Source: Mucilaginibacter sp. (GTDB lineage: Bacteria; Bacteroidota; Bacteroidia; Sphingobacteriales; Sphingobacteriaceae). Taken from it: a stretch of 64,000 bases of DNA. The stretch is taken from contig JAQBOA010000016.1 in NCBI GenBank assembly GCA_028288305.1, positions 124,001 through 188,000 on the forward strand, written 5' to 3'. The position numbers and the translations under genes were made by a program. The notes under the pieces were generated by a model. That model was not told the origin of the DNA. It searched no databases and saw only the letters and a list, made by a program, of their open reading frames with translations. This document shows, piece after piece, positions 44,324 to 52,772 of this stretch; within the stretch, counting starts at the first letter, position 1; every line of letters starts with the position of its first letter.

Positions 44324-44584
44324 ATGGATAAATTAATAGCCGATCTTAAAGAACAGATCTCAGTTCAGTTAAAACTAAAGAATATTAAACCTGAAGACAT
44401 CGGTGATGAAGAACCGCTGTTTGGAGCTGGTTTAGGACTCGATTCTTTAGATGTGTTAGAACTAATTGTTTTATTGAAACAAAAATATAAACTCAAGGTT
44501 AGTGCCGAAGACGGGCCAAAGGTATTCCGGTCTGTAAAAAGTATGGCCGAACACATCATTGCCAAACAGGTGCAAAACGTATAA
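44324..44584 (+). CDS. acyl carrier protein
   Basis: Second ACP of the locus, 86 residues, pantetheine Ser in GLDSLDVLELIV. It is more basic at the N-terminus than the first ACP, so the two may serve different steps (starter loading and elongation). It lies 1 bp before the next ketosynthase. Confidence 0.92.
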   Translation: MDKLIADLKEQISVQLKLKNIKPEDIGDEEPLFGAGLGLDSLDVLELIVLLKQKYKLKVSAEDGPKVFRSVKSMAEHIIAKQVQNV

Positions 44585-44585
44585 A

Positions 44586-45785
44586 ATGAGCGCTACTGTT
44601 TTTGTCGCCGGCATAGGGGTAATTTCGGGAATTGGTAACAATACATCGGAGTGCTTAAATGCATTGGAGAAGGGCGAGACAGGTATAGGCAAAATCACAT
44701 ATCTTCAAACTAACCACCGCGGGCTCTTACCTGCCGGTGAGGTTAAGCTAAGCAATAATGAACTTGCTGTATTGTCTGGGTTTTCACCTTCGGTAAACCG
44801 TACCGCCATGTTAAGCATGATAGCAGCTAAAGAAGCATTGGACAATTCAGGCATTAAGGATATTCCTGGTTTACGCACTGGTTTTGTTTCAGCATCCACA
44901 GCGGGCGGCATGGATAAAACTGAAAACTTCTTTACCAATTTTCTAACCGATCGGAGCAAAGGAAAACTTAGGGATGTAATTTATCATGAATGTGGCAGCA
45001 TTACTGCAATTGTTGCTGAAAAACTGGGGATCAGAAATCATGTAAGCACCATTAGTACAGCATGCTCATCATCGGCCAATGCCATTATGTATGGTGCAAG
45101 ATTAATAAAACACAATATACTTGATGCTGTAATTGCCGGCGGTACTGATGCTCTCACCAGGTTTTCGCTCAATGGGTTTAATACGTTAATGATCCTTGAT
45201 GAACAATATTGCCAGCCATTTGATGAGAACCGAAGGGGCCTTAACCTGGGAGAGGGAGCAGGTTACGTATTACTTACATCAGAACGTATAGCATCATTAT
45301 TAAAAAAAGACCCCTATTGTTCCATCAGCGGCTACTGTAATGCCAATGACGCTTATCATCAAACAGCATCATCACCTGATGGTGACGGGCCTTATCAGGC
45401 GATGACCGGGGCATTAAAGATGAGCGGTTTACGACCGCAGGATATTGGTTACATTAACCTTCATGGAACCGGAACTCAAAACAATGATAATTCAGAAGGT
45501 GCCGCTATAGAACGATTATTTCATCCGCATTATCCTAAAATGAGCTCAACTAAATCATTTACGGGACACACCCTTGGAGCTAGTGCAGGAATTGAGGCCG
45601 TATTTTCTGCTTTGGCAGTACAAAAGGGGATTGTTTATCCTAATCTTCGTCTGCAAACACCAATGAAAGCATTTTCATTTGTTCCGGAAACTACTTTTTC
45701 AAAGTATCCGGAACTTAAGAATGTGCTGTCTAATTCTGTCGGTTTTGGCGGTAATTGTTCATCATTGATCTTTTCAAAGTTATAG
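44586..45785 (+). CDS. beta-ketoacyl-ACP synthase, KAS II type
   Basis: A 399-residue condensing enzyme. Catalytic Cys is in ISTACSSSANAIMYG; both His are present in NLHGTGTQNNDNSEG and KSFTGHTLGASAG. The C-terminal NSVGFGGNCSSLIF is typical. ATG 44586 is chosen over the in-frame ATG at 44559 because it gives the family N-terminus and does not run into the ACP. Probably pairs with the Cys-less protein encoded 2 bp downstream. Confidence 0.92.
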   Translation: MSATVFVAGIGVISGIGNNTSECLNALEKGETGIGKITYLQTNHRGLLPAGEVKLSNNELAVLSGFSPSVNRTAMLSMIAAKEALDNSGIKDIPGLRTGFVSASTAGGMDKTENFFTNFLTDRSKGKLRDVIYHECGSITAIVAEKLGIRNHVSTISTACSSSANAIMYGARLIKHNILDAVIAGGTDALTRFSLNGFNTLMILDEQYCQPFDENRRGLNLGEGAGYVLLTSERIASLLKKDPYCSISGYCNANDAYHQTASSPDGDGPYQAMTGALKMSGLRPQDIGYINLHGTGTQNNDNSEGAAIERLFHPHYPKMSSTKSFTGHTLGASAGIEAVFSALAVQKGIVYPNLRLQTPMKAFSFVPETTFSKYPELKNVLSNSVGFGGNCSSLIFSKL

Positions 45786-45787
45786 CG

Positions 45788-46852
45788 ATGAAAATATATA
45801 TCAGGTCAGCTTCAAGTATATCACCGCAAGAAACATTTAATAACCCCCTGTTTTTAAATGAGCTTTCTGAGTACCCGAATAACCGGCTAACTTGTATTGA
45901 ACCCGATTATAATGAGCTAATCGATCCAAAATTGAGCCGAAGGATGAGCCGGATCATAAAAATGAGTGTCGCAAGTGCTTTATCATGTTTAAAAGATGCT
46001 GAAATAACTAATCCAGATGCAATAATTACAGGCACAGCTTACGGATGCCTTGAAGATTCCGGCATTTTTTTAGCCAATATGGTTGAGCAGGATGAAGAAC
46101 CTATTACCCCAACGGCTTTCGTGCAATCAACACACAATACCATAGGTGCGCAAATTGCATTATTACTTAAGTGTAACCGGTATAATAATACGTTTGTTAG
46201 CGGTGGAGTATCTTTTGAAAATGCATTGCTGGATGCTACGATGCTGTTAATGGAAAAAGATACCGATAATGTGTTGGTAGGTGGAATGGATGAAATAACG
46301 GATATGAGCCATACGGTACTAAGCCGGATGGGTTTATATAAACGCAAGCCAGTTCCAAACCGCGACTTGTTCAAATTAAATTCAAAAGGGACAATAGGCG
46401 GGGAAGGCGCGGCATTTTTTTTACTTGCTGGCACTCCCTCCAAAAATGATATTGCTTGTATTGATGCTCTTACTACCTTTTATAAACCTGGAGATATAAC
46501 AGAAACAGCGCAACAGGTTAATTCCTTTTTAACTGCGCAGTCCATTAATTGCAATGATATTGATTTGCTGATAACCGGTAACAACGGAGATACAAGAAAC
46601 GATGAAATATATGTACAACTGCAACAATTATTATTTGGCGGTATTCCAACTGTTAGTTATAAAAATCTATGCGGAGAATATCCCACTTCCACCGGTTTTG
46701 CCTTATGGATGGGGGCAAATGTTATCAAAACCAATAGTATACCTGCTATATTAAATTATAAAGGAACGGCGCAAAATAAAATAAACAAAGTGCTCATTTA
46801 TAATCATTATCAAAATACTCATCATTCCTTAATTTTGATCTCGTCATGCTGA
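45788..46852 (+). CDS. ketosynthase-like protein lacking the active-site Cys (chain-length-factor-like)
   Basis: A 354-residue thiolase-fold protein. Around the position of the catalytic Cys it reads NTFVSGGVSFENALL instead of the usual ACSSG type, so it cannot be a normal condensing enzyme. The ketosynthase fold is still recognisable (AIITGTAYGCLEDSG, NTIGAQIALLLKC, GTIGGEGAAFFLL). Comparable to chain-length factors or ApeC-like subunits that dimerise with an active ketosynthase. The start ATG at 45788 is 2 bp after the preceding gene. Confidence 0.8.
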   Translation: MKIYIRSASSISPQETFNNPLFLNELSEYPNNRLTCIEPDYNELIDPKLSRRMSRIIKMSVASALSCLKDAEITNPDAIITGTAYGCLEDSGIFLANMVEQDEEPITPTAFVQSTHNTIGAQIALLLKCNRYNNTFVSGGVSFENALLDATMLLMEKDTDNVLVGGMDEITDMSHTVLSRMGLYKRKPVPNRDLFKLNSKGTIGGEGAAFFLLAGTPSKNDIACIDALTTFYKPGDITETAQQVNSFLTAQSINCNDIDLLITGNNGDTRNDEIYVQLQQLLFGGIPTVSYKNLCGEYPTSTGFALWMGANVIKTNSIPAILNYKGTAQNKINKVLIYNHYQNTHHSLILISSC

Positions 46853-47619
46853 ATTTTAGGAATATGAATATCCTTTTTATTGTTTTGCTGGTGTTAAGCA
46901 TAAGTGCTGATATTAAGTATGGTATTGCTGGTTATGCTTATATAATTTTACTACTTACGTATTCAGCACTCTTGTTTTACGGCTGCTATTACATTGGCTC
47001 CAACTACTTTATCCCGGTTATTTGCTCGGCAAAAACCAACAAAAAGGTAATTGCTATCAGTTTTGATGATGGCCCTCATGCAGCAAATACTCCCCAAATA
47101 TTGCAGATGCTAAAAGATAGCAACGCAAAGGCTGCTTTTTTCTGTATTGGTAGCCGTATAAACGAAAATGCATCAATATTGAAGCAGGCTCATGATGAAG
47201 GGCACATCATTGGTAATCATACCTTTTCTCATCATTTTTGGTTTGATATGTTCTCTTCAAAAAAAATGCTTTCAGACATGGAAATGATGAATGAAGCAAC
47301 GATTAATATAATCGGCAAAACACCAAAACTATTTAGGCCGCCTTATGGGGTTACTAATCCTAACCTAAAAAAAGCTATTATAAATGGTAATTACATACCT
47401 GTTGGCTGGAGTGTGCGCTCAATGGATACTGTAATAAAAAATGAAGAGAAACTTTTAAATAAGGTTATTGGCAAAGTAAAACCAGGCGCTGTTTTTTTGT
47501 TTCATGACACCAGTAAATCAACTGTAGCTATGTTACCGGCATTTATTAAATATGTTGAATCAAACGGGTATGAAATAATCCGGCTCGATAAAATGCTAAA
47601 TTTACAGGCATATGCATAA
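46846..47619 (+). CDS. polysaccharide deacetylase family protein
   Basis: A 257-residue membrane-anchored protein with N-terminal hydrophobic helices (about 8-60) and a NodB deacetylase domain: ISFDDGPHAANTP, GNHTFSHH and FRPPYG give the metal ligands. Such genes are found in aryl-polyene loci, possibly to remove N-acetyl groups from the carrier saccharide. The start overlaps the stop of the preceding gene; ATG 46864 is an alternative. Confidence 0.87.
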   Translation: MLNFRNMNILFIVLLVLSISADIKYGIAGYAYIILLLTYSALLFYGCYYIGSNYFIPVICSAKTNKKVIAISFDDGPHAANTPQILQMLKDSNAKAAFFCIGSRINENASILKQAHDEGHIIGNHTFSHHFWFDMFSSKKMLSDMEMMNEATINIIGKTPKLFRPPYGVTNPNLKKAIINGNYIPVGWSVRSMDTVIKNEEKLLNKVIGKVKPGAVFLFHDTSKSTVAMLPAFIKYVESNGYEIIRLDKMLNLQAYA

Positions 47620-48247
47620 AACAATTTTAATACTGTTATTCATAATTTCCAGCTTTGCGTTGAAAGGTCAGCCTTCGGGCTATATGCCTGTAAAAGATCT
47701 TGCTAAATTTAAAGAGCAGTTTGCTGCAATTGCTAAAAAAACGGAAACTATAAAAAGTGATTTTGTACAGGAAAAAAACTTGACTATGCTTTCAGAAAAA
47801 ATTGTATCAAAAGGAAAGTTCTGGTTTAAAAAAAACAATTTGCTACGTATGGAGTATAATAAACCATTTAAATACCTGATGATCCTAAACAAAGACAATA
47901 TGTATATAAAGGATGGAGAAAAAGAAAACAAGATTTCAACCAAATCCAATAAATTATTTCAGCAAATCAATAAAATTACCGTCAATTGTGTACAGGGCGA
48001 TGTTTTCAATAATCCGGATTTTATAACAAAAGTATATGAAAACAAAAACGCCTACGCGGTTGAACTATCGCCTGTAGGAAAGGGCCTGAAGGAATTCTTT
48101 AAAACCATTAATGTAATTATCGACAAAGGTGATTATTCGGTATCTACTATTGAGATGAATGAGAGTTCTGGCGATAACACAATCCTAAATTTTACAAACA
48201 GAGAATTAAATACTGCTATTCCCGATGCGATATTTGCTATTAGGTAG
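47612..48247 (+). CDS. LolA-like outer-membrane lipid/lipoprotein carrier
   Basis: A 211-residue periplasmic protein with a signal peptide ending LKGQ and a LolA-type beta half-barrel (IKSDFVQEKNLTMLSEKIVSKGKFWFKKNNLLRMEYNKP split over several strands). In aryl-polyene loci the equivalent ApeL is thought to shuttle the lipid across the periplasm, working with the MMPL exporter. Overlaps both neighbours (8 and 23 bp). Confidence 0.87.
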   Translation: MHKTILILLFIISSFALKGQPSGYMPVKDLAKFKEQFAAIAKKTETIKSDFVQEKNLTMLSEKIVSKGKFWFKKNNLLRMEYNKPFKYLMILNKDNMYIKDGEKENKISTKSNKLFQQINKITVNCVQGDVFNNPDFITKVYENKNAYAVELSPVGKGLKEFFKTINVIIDKGDYSVSTIEMNESSGDNTILNFTNRELNTAIPDAIFAIR

Positions 48248-48842
48248 TTGCCTTTTTATACTTGCAGGTTGTTCTTCGGTTTATAAAAACCTGCGGCCAG
48301 CAACAGGTGATATAAACTATATAGAAAAATTCAGGCCTGATTTTAAAAGTGCACTTTATAAGGCAGAAATTGATATAATAAGTCACCATTTAAGCGGTTT
48401 ACTGCTGATAAAAACCTTGCCGGATAGCAGTGTAAGAATGGTATTCTCAACCGAGATGGGGATTAAGTTCTTTGATTTTGAATTTAAACCCGACAGAGGC
48501 TTTAAGGTATATTACATTATAAAGCAAATGGATAAAAAACCTGTTATAAAAACATTGAAAAAAGATTTTGAGTTGATAATGCTGACCGAAAAAGAAACCA
48601 AATCAGCTTATTTGCTTAAGGACGATAATAACCTGTATTACATTTTCCCTAAGCAAAAAGGATCATATTGTTACATAACTGATTTAGCGGGTACTGAAAT
48701 TAAAACTTTGGAAATTTCATCACCTCAAAAACCAATTGTACAGGCCGTTATGAAGAACTACAAAAATGGCATACCGGATACAATAGGCATCATGCATAAG
48801 AACTTCAGTTTTACTATAGGTTTAAAACGAATAGAAAGATAA
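48225..48842 (+). CDS. pigment-locus lipoprotein (ApeN-like position)
   Basis: A 205-residue lipoprotein with a good lipobox FILAGCSS. The mature part is strand-rich (DSSVRMVFSTEMGIKFFDFEF) as in LolB/DUF3261-type acceptors. By position after LolA it probably receives the pigment at the outer membrane. Overlaps LolA by 23 bp. The specific family cannot be assigned by eye. Confidence 0.75.
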   Translation: MRYLLLGSCLFILAGCSSVYKNLRPATGDINYIEKFRPDFKSALYKAEIDIISHHLSGLLLIKTLPDSSVRMVFSTEMGIKFFDFEFKPDRGFKVYYIIKQMDKKPVIKTLKKDFELIMLTEKETKSAYLLKDDNNLYYIFPKQKGSYCYITDLAGTEIKTLEISSPQKPIVQAVMKNYKNGIPDTIGIMHKNFSFTIGLKRIER

Positions 48843-49207
48843 TGCTGCAAAACGATTTTTTTACTTTTACTGAGCTGCAAACAGAAGGAAATATTGTAAA
48901 AACAAATATTGAACTTAATGCGTCGCATCCAATATTTAAAGGTCATTTTCCCGACCAGCCTGTTTTACCCGGGGTTTGCATGCTGCAAATGGTGAAAGAA
49001 ATAGTAGAGGTTTACATCAATAAAGAAACCAAATTGGTAAAGGCTAGCGATCTTAAATTTCTGTCGTTTATTTTTCCCGACCAAAATAAATTGATCCAAA
49101 TGGAATTAAAGCTCAATATTGAGAACGAATGGATCAAGGCAGATGCACGATTACTTGACAATGCAATTGTACTTTTCAAATTTAAAGGAACATTTGTCGG
49201 GAAATAA
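48842..49207 (+). CDS. FabZ/ApeI-like 3-hydroxyacyl-ACP dehydratase
   Basis: A 121-residue hotdog protein with the motif HPIFKGHFPDQPVLPGVCML containing the catalytic His. Second dehydratase of the locus. Overlaps the lipoprotein gene by one base. Confidence 0.87.
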   Translation: MLQNDFFTFTELQTEGNIVKTNIELNASHPIFKGHFPDQPVLPGVCMLQMVKEIVEVYINKETKLVKASDLKFLSFIFPDQNKLIQMELKLNIENEWIKADARLLDNAIVLFKFKGTFVGK

Positions 49208-49266
49208 TCTGAAACCAAAAGAGCTTTAAACTATATTAGTCACAATAAACCCAAACCGTTTCAAAT

Positions 49267-49917
49267 ATGAAAACTATTATCAAATTCAAAATGTTAATGC
49301 CCTTGCTGTTTATCGCTTTATACTCACAATCAATTTTAGCACAATCCAAAGCTGACATTTTTGATGAAAAAACTCCGGTTACATGGCTTGGTCTGGATTA
49401 TACACAAGCAAAGTTCATACCTGCCAAGACTGAAAGTGGAAGCACTCATGAGGTAACAAATTCTCAATTTACCCAGGTTTATATTCCGGCCTGGAATTAT
49501 TTATTCATGATAGAAGGAAAAAAATTTAATGTCGCAAAATCAATACACCGTCCTAGTGTGGCTTATGCAATTGGCGTTACTGAAAAGGTAAACAGTGCTA
49601 TTAAAAAGGATTTTTATACTGAAAATCAATCAGATTTTAAAACCCTGACCGAACAGAACATCAGTGACCTGGTAAAGAATTATGATTTTCAGGGCAATAC
49701 AGGCATTGGCTTGCTGTTTTTTATTGAAGGTATGAGTAGACCAAACGAAACAGAAGGCGCCTGGGTTACTTTTGTTGATATGAAATCAAAAACCGTTTTG
49801 TTTACATCTTATTTAACGGGTAAAACAGGGGGAGTTGGATTTAGAAACAATTGGGCTGATGCTACTTTCAAGATTTTAAAACAAATAGAATCTGATTATG
49901 AAAAATGGGGGAAATAA
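49267..49917 (+). CDS. secreted pigment-locus protein, paralogue B
   Basis: A 216-residue protein with a signal peptide ending ILAQ (about 25). Shares its N-terminal KADIFDEKTPVTWLGLDY and C-terminal WVTFVDMKSKTVL with the protein at 41680-42360, so the two arose by duplication. Its 3' neighbour begins 158 bp away. Function unknown. Confidence 0.8.
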   Translation: MKTIIKFKMLMPLLFIALYSQSILAQSKADIFDEKTPVTWLGLDYTQAKFIPAKTESGSTHEVTNSQFTQVYIPAWNYLFMIEGKKFNVAKSIHRPSVAYAIGVTEKVNSAIKKDFYTENQSDFKTLTEQNISDLVKNYDFQGNTGIGLLFFIEGMSRPNETEGAWVTFVDMKSKTVLFTSYLTGKTGGVGFRNNWADATFKILKQIESDYEKWGK

Positions 49918-50075
49918 AATATCCTGATCCCTATTATTATATTTATACCTATTATTATTAAATAATGCGTTATGAGTTAAAAGACAAGATAAATATTTGA
50001 GCATTATTGACCTTTACCTTAGCGCAAGCCAAATAGAATTCGTATTTATAATCAGACCTATTGAAAAACAAAGAA

Positions 50076-50978
50076 ATGTACTCAAAGACTGAAAGAACTG
50101 ATTTATTCGGTTTAGATATAAATACGGTTAAGTTGTTGAGGATACCGTTTTCTTATTTCTTAATGCCTATATTCTTTTTTGCACTTAGCCAGGTAAAAGA
50201 AATAGATTGGGTAAAAGCCATTATTTGTTTTTTCGTTTTACACCTTTTCATTTACCCGGCAAGCAATGGTTACAATAGTTACATGGACCAGGATGAATCC
50301 AGCATAGGTGGATTAGAAAATCCTCCTAAACCTACCAAGACTCTTTTTTATACATCAATATTCTTCGATATAATTGGATTAAGCCTTTCCCTGCTAATAG
50401 GTCTTTATTTCTGTATAAGTGTTTTAGCTTACATACTTGCTTCAAGGGCATATAGTTACAAAGGGATCAGAATAAAAAAGTATCCAATTCCCGGCTTTTT
50501 AACAGTCGTATTTTTCCAGGGTGCTTTTACTTTTTGGATGGTTTATAATGGGGTCAGTAAAAATGTCGTTGAATTGGATAACAATACCATGCTTGTATTG
50601 GCCGCTTGTTTGTTTCTAATAAGCGGTGTTTATCCCCTTACACAGGTATATCAACATGAAGCTGACAAAGCAGCAGGAGATATTACCATAAGTTATATAC
50701 TGGGCATTAAGGGTACTTTTATTTTTTGCTCAGTTATGTTTGCTGTTTCCAATGTATTATTATACTTCTACTTTAGTTCAAAACAAAAAACAGAATACTT
50801 CATTTTATTCCAGGTTTTTTTATTCCCTGTAATACTCTTTTTTATACAATGGTTCCTGAAAGTACTTAAGGACAATAAACAAGCGTCATTTAAAAATACG
50901 ATGCGAATGAATTTCACCGCTTCCACTTGCATGAATTTATTTTTTATTACACTGTTAATTTTGAATACGATCAGATGA
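50076..50978 (+). CDS. UbiA-family prenyltransferase
   Basis: Polytopic membrane enzyme of about 300 residues. The first Asp-rich motif is NSYMDQDESSIGG and the second is in YQHEADKAAGDITISY. Such enzymes attach isoprenyl chains to aromatic acceptors. ATG 50076 is preferred to the upstream TTG at 50061. It overlaps the type III PKS by four bases (ATGA), so its acceptor may be the phenolic product of that enzyme. Confidence 0.87.
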   Translation: MYSKTERTDLFGLDINTVKLLRIPFSYFLMPIFFFALSQVKEIDWVKAIICFFVLHLFIYPASNGYNSYMDQDESSIGGLENPPKPTKTLFYTSIFFDIIGLSLSLLIGLYFCISVLAYILASRAYSYKGIRIKKYPIPGFLTVVFFQGAFTFWMVYNGVSKNVVELDNNTMLVLAACLFLISGVYPLTQVYQHEADKAAGDITISYILGIKGTFIFCSVMFAVSNVLLYFYFSSKQKTEYFILFQVFLFPVILFFIQWFLKVLKDNKQASFKNTMRMNFTASTCMNLFFITLLILNTIR

Positions 50979-52081
50979 GCGTTATAACAAGTATATCAAC
51001 TGCACTTCCAACCTATAAACATAAGCAATCTGATTTAGGTGAGTTTATGAGTGAGTTGTATCAGTATTCTGAGCATAAAAAAAAGAAATTACAAATCATG
51101 TATTCCAAAAGCGGAATTCGCCACCGTTATTCAGTAATACCTGACTATTCTTCAAATAAAGAAGATAGCGTTTTTTTTCCTAAAACACATAACCTTGAGC
51201 CGTTCCCCAATATCGAATACAGGATGCAGTATTTTAATAAAACCGCATTACCGTTGTGTATTAATGCCATTGAAAATTGCATTAAAGGAAAAATTCAAAA
51301 CAATCAAATTACTCATCTTATTACTGTTTCGTGCACTGGCTTATCCGCACCAGGATTGGATATCGATATTGTTCAATTCTTAAAACTGAATTCAACTATT
51401 AATCGTACCTCGATAAATTTTATGGGTTGTTATGCAGCCATTCATGCTTTAAAACAAGCTGATTATATCTGTAAAAGCGAACCAAATGCAATAGTTCTGG
51501 TTGTTTGTGTAGAACTGTGTACTATTCATTTTCAAAAGATTGATGATTTAGACAATACTATAGCTAATTTGCTTTTCGCCGATGGATGTGCTGCTGCTTT
51601 AGTTGTGTCTGACGGTATCGCATTAAAAAATAAATTTGAAGGATTTAAGATAAAAAAATTCCATTCTCAAATTGAATTAAGCGGGAAGCAGGATATGACC
51701 TGGCAATTGTCTTCTACAGGTTTCTTAATGTCATTAAGTTCGTACATCCCCCAGTTGATTGAGAAAGGGTTTAAAAATCTGTTTGAAGACTCAATAAATG
51801 GGCTTGAAATAAAAAAGAAAGACATTACGCATTGGGCCATACATCCCGGAGGAAGAAAAATATTGGAGGTTATTCAAAAAGAACTTGAGTTACAGAATAC
51901 TGATTTGGAAAGTTCATATAAGGTGTTGAAAAACTACGGCAATATGTCGTCCCCTACGATTTTATTTGTATTAAAAGATATTTGGGACAATAAAGCATCC
52001 CCCAATAAGAAGGAGCTTACATACGGTGTTGCATTTGGCCCCGGCCTTACTATGGAATCAGTTATTCTTGAAAATGTTTAA
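50975..52081 (+). CDS. type III polyketide synthase (chalcone/alkylresorcinol synthase family)
   Basis: A 368-residue CoA-dependent iterative synthase. The triad is Cys152 in GCYAAIHAL, His290 in WAIHPGGRK and Asn323 in NYGNMSS; the C-terminal GVAFGPGLT corresponds to the GFGPG motif. It makes alkylpyrones, alkylresorcinols or similar phenols from an acyl starter and malonyl-CoA. The ATG at 50975 is chosen, overlapping the UbiA stop, because upstream residues are not family-like. Followed by coupled methyltransferase and monooxygenase genes. Confidence 0.9.
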   Translation: MSVITSISTALPTYKHKQSDLGEFMSELYQYSEHKKKKLQIMYSKSGIRHRYSVIPDYSSNKEDSVFFPKTHNLEPFPNIEYRMQYFNKTALPLCINAIENCIKGKIQNNQITHLITVSCTGLSAPGLDIDIVQFLKLNSTINRTSINFMGCYAAIHALKQADYICKSEPNAIVLVVCVELCTIHFQKIDDLDNTIANLLFADGCAAALVVSDGIALKNKFEGFKIKKFHSQIELSGKQDMTWQLSSTGFLMSLSSYIPQLIEKGFKNLFEDSINGLEIKKKDITHWAIHPGGRKILEVIQKELELQNTDLESSYKVLKNYGNMSSPTILFVLKDIWDNKASPNKKELTYGVAFGPGLTMESVILENV

Positions 52082-52772
52082 ACAACGGTCCTATCAAAAA
52101 GAATTATTAGACGAGCCTGATATTCAAAAAGACTTGCTGTTTCAAAATTTGAAAGAGTTGGAGACAATAAACAAATACCTGGGCGGACATGTTATTTCTT
52201 TAAAAGGACTGAAAAAGGTTATAACTGATAAGTCAAAAATATATACAGTTATTGATATTGGTTGTGGAGGCGGTGATTCTTTAAAAGCAATTGCGAAATG
52301 GGCAGGCAATAAGCAGTATAAAATACATTTAACAGGAATTGATTTAAAACAGGATTGTATTGATTATGCTCAAAATAATTGCAGTGGGTTTCCTGAAATA
52401 AATTTTTATTGTGACGATTTCAGAAATGTTTTTGATAAGATAAGTGATATAGATATTGTTCACGCCTCATTATTTTGTCATCATTTTACAGAAGATGAGA
52501 TAATAGATTTTATCAAATTCTGTAATAAAAATAAAACAGTATTTATAATTAACGACCTGGAAAGAAACCCGGTTGCCTACTATGCCATTAAATTGATTAC
52601 CCGTTTTTTTTCAAAATCACCATTGGTAAAAAACGATGCCCCATTATCAGTTTGGAGAGGGTTCAAAAAAAAGGAGTGGCATGCGGTACTTCAAAAAGCG
52701 GGGATCAAGAAATATTTAATTAAAAATTGCCTGGCTTTCCGGCACCTGGTAATTGCGTATCCGAATGAATGA
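52074..52772 (+). CDS. class I SAM-dependent methyltransferase
   Basis: A 232-residue protein with motif I VIDIGCGGGDSLKAIAKWA and LTGIDLKQD. Starts at ATG 52074, overlapping the PKS by 8 bp. Probably O- or C-methylates the type III PKS product. The C-terminal PVAYYAIKLITRFFSKSP is typical of small-molecule methyltransferases found in such clusters. Confidence 0.88.
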   Translation: MFKQRSYQKELLDEPDIQKDLLFQNLKELETINKYLGGHVISLKGLKKVITDKSKIYTVIDIGCGGGDSLKAIAKWAGNKQYKIHLTGIDLKQDCIDYAQNNCSGFPEINFYCDDFRNVFDKISDIDIVHASLFCHHFTEDEIIDFIKFCNKNKTVFIINDLERNPVAYYAIKLITRFFSKSPLVKNDAPLSVWRGFKKKEWHAVLQKAGIKKYLIKNCLAFRHLVIAYPNE

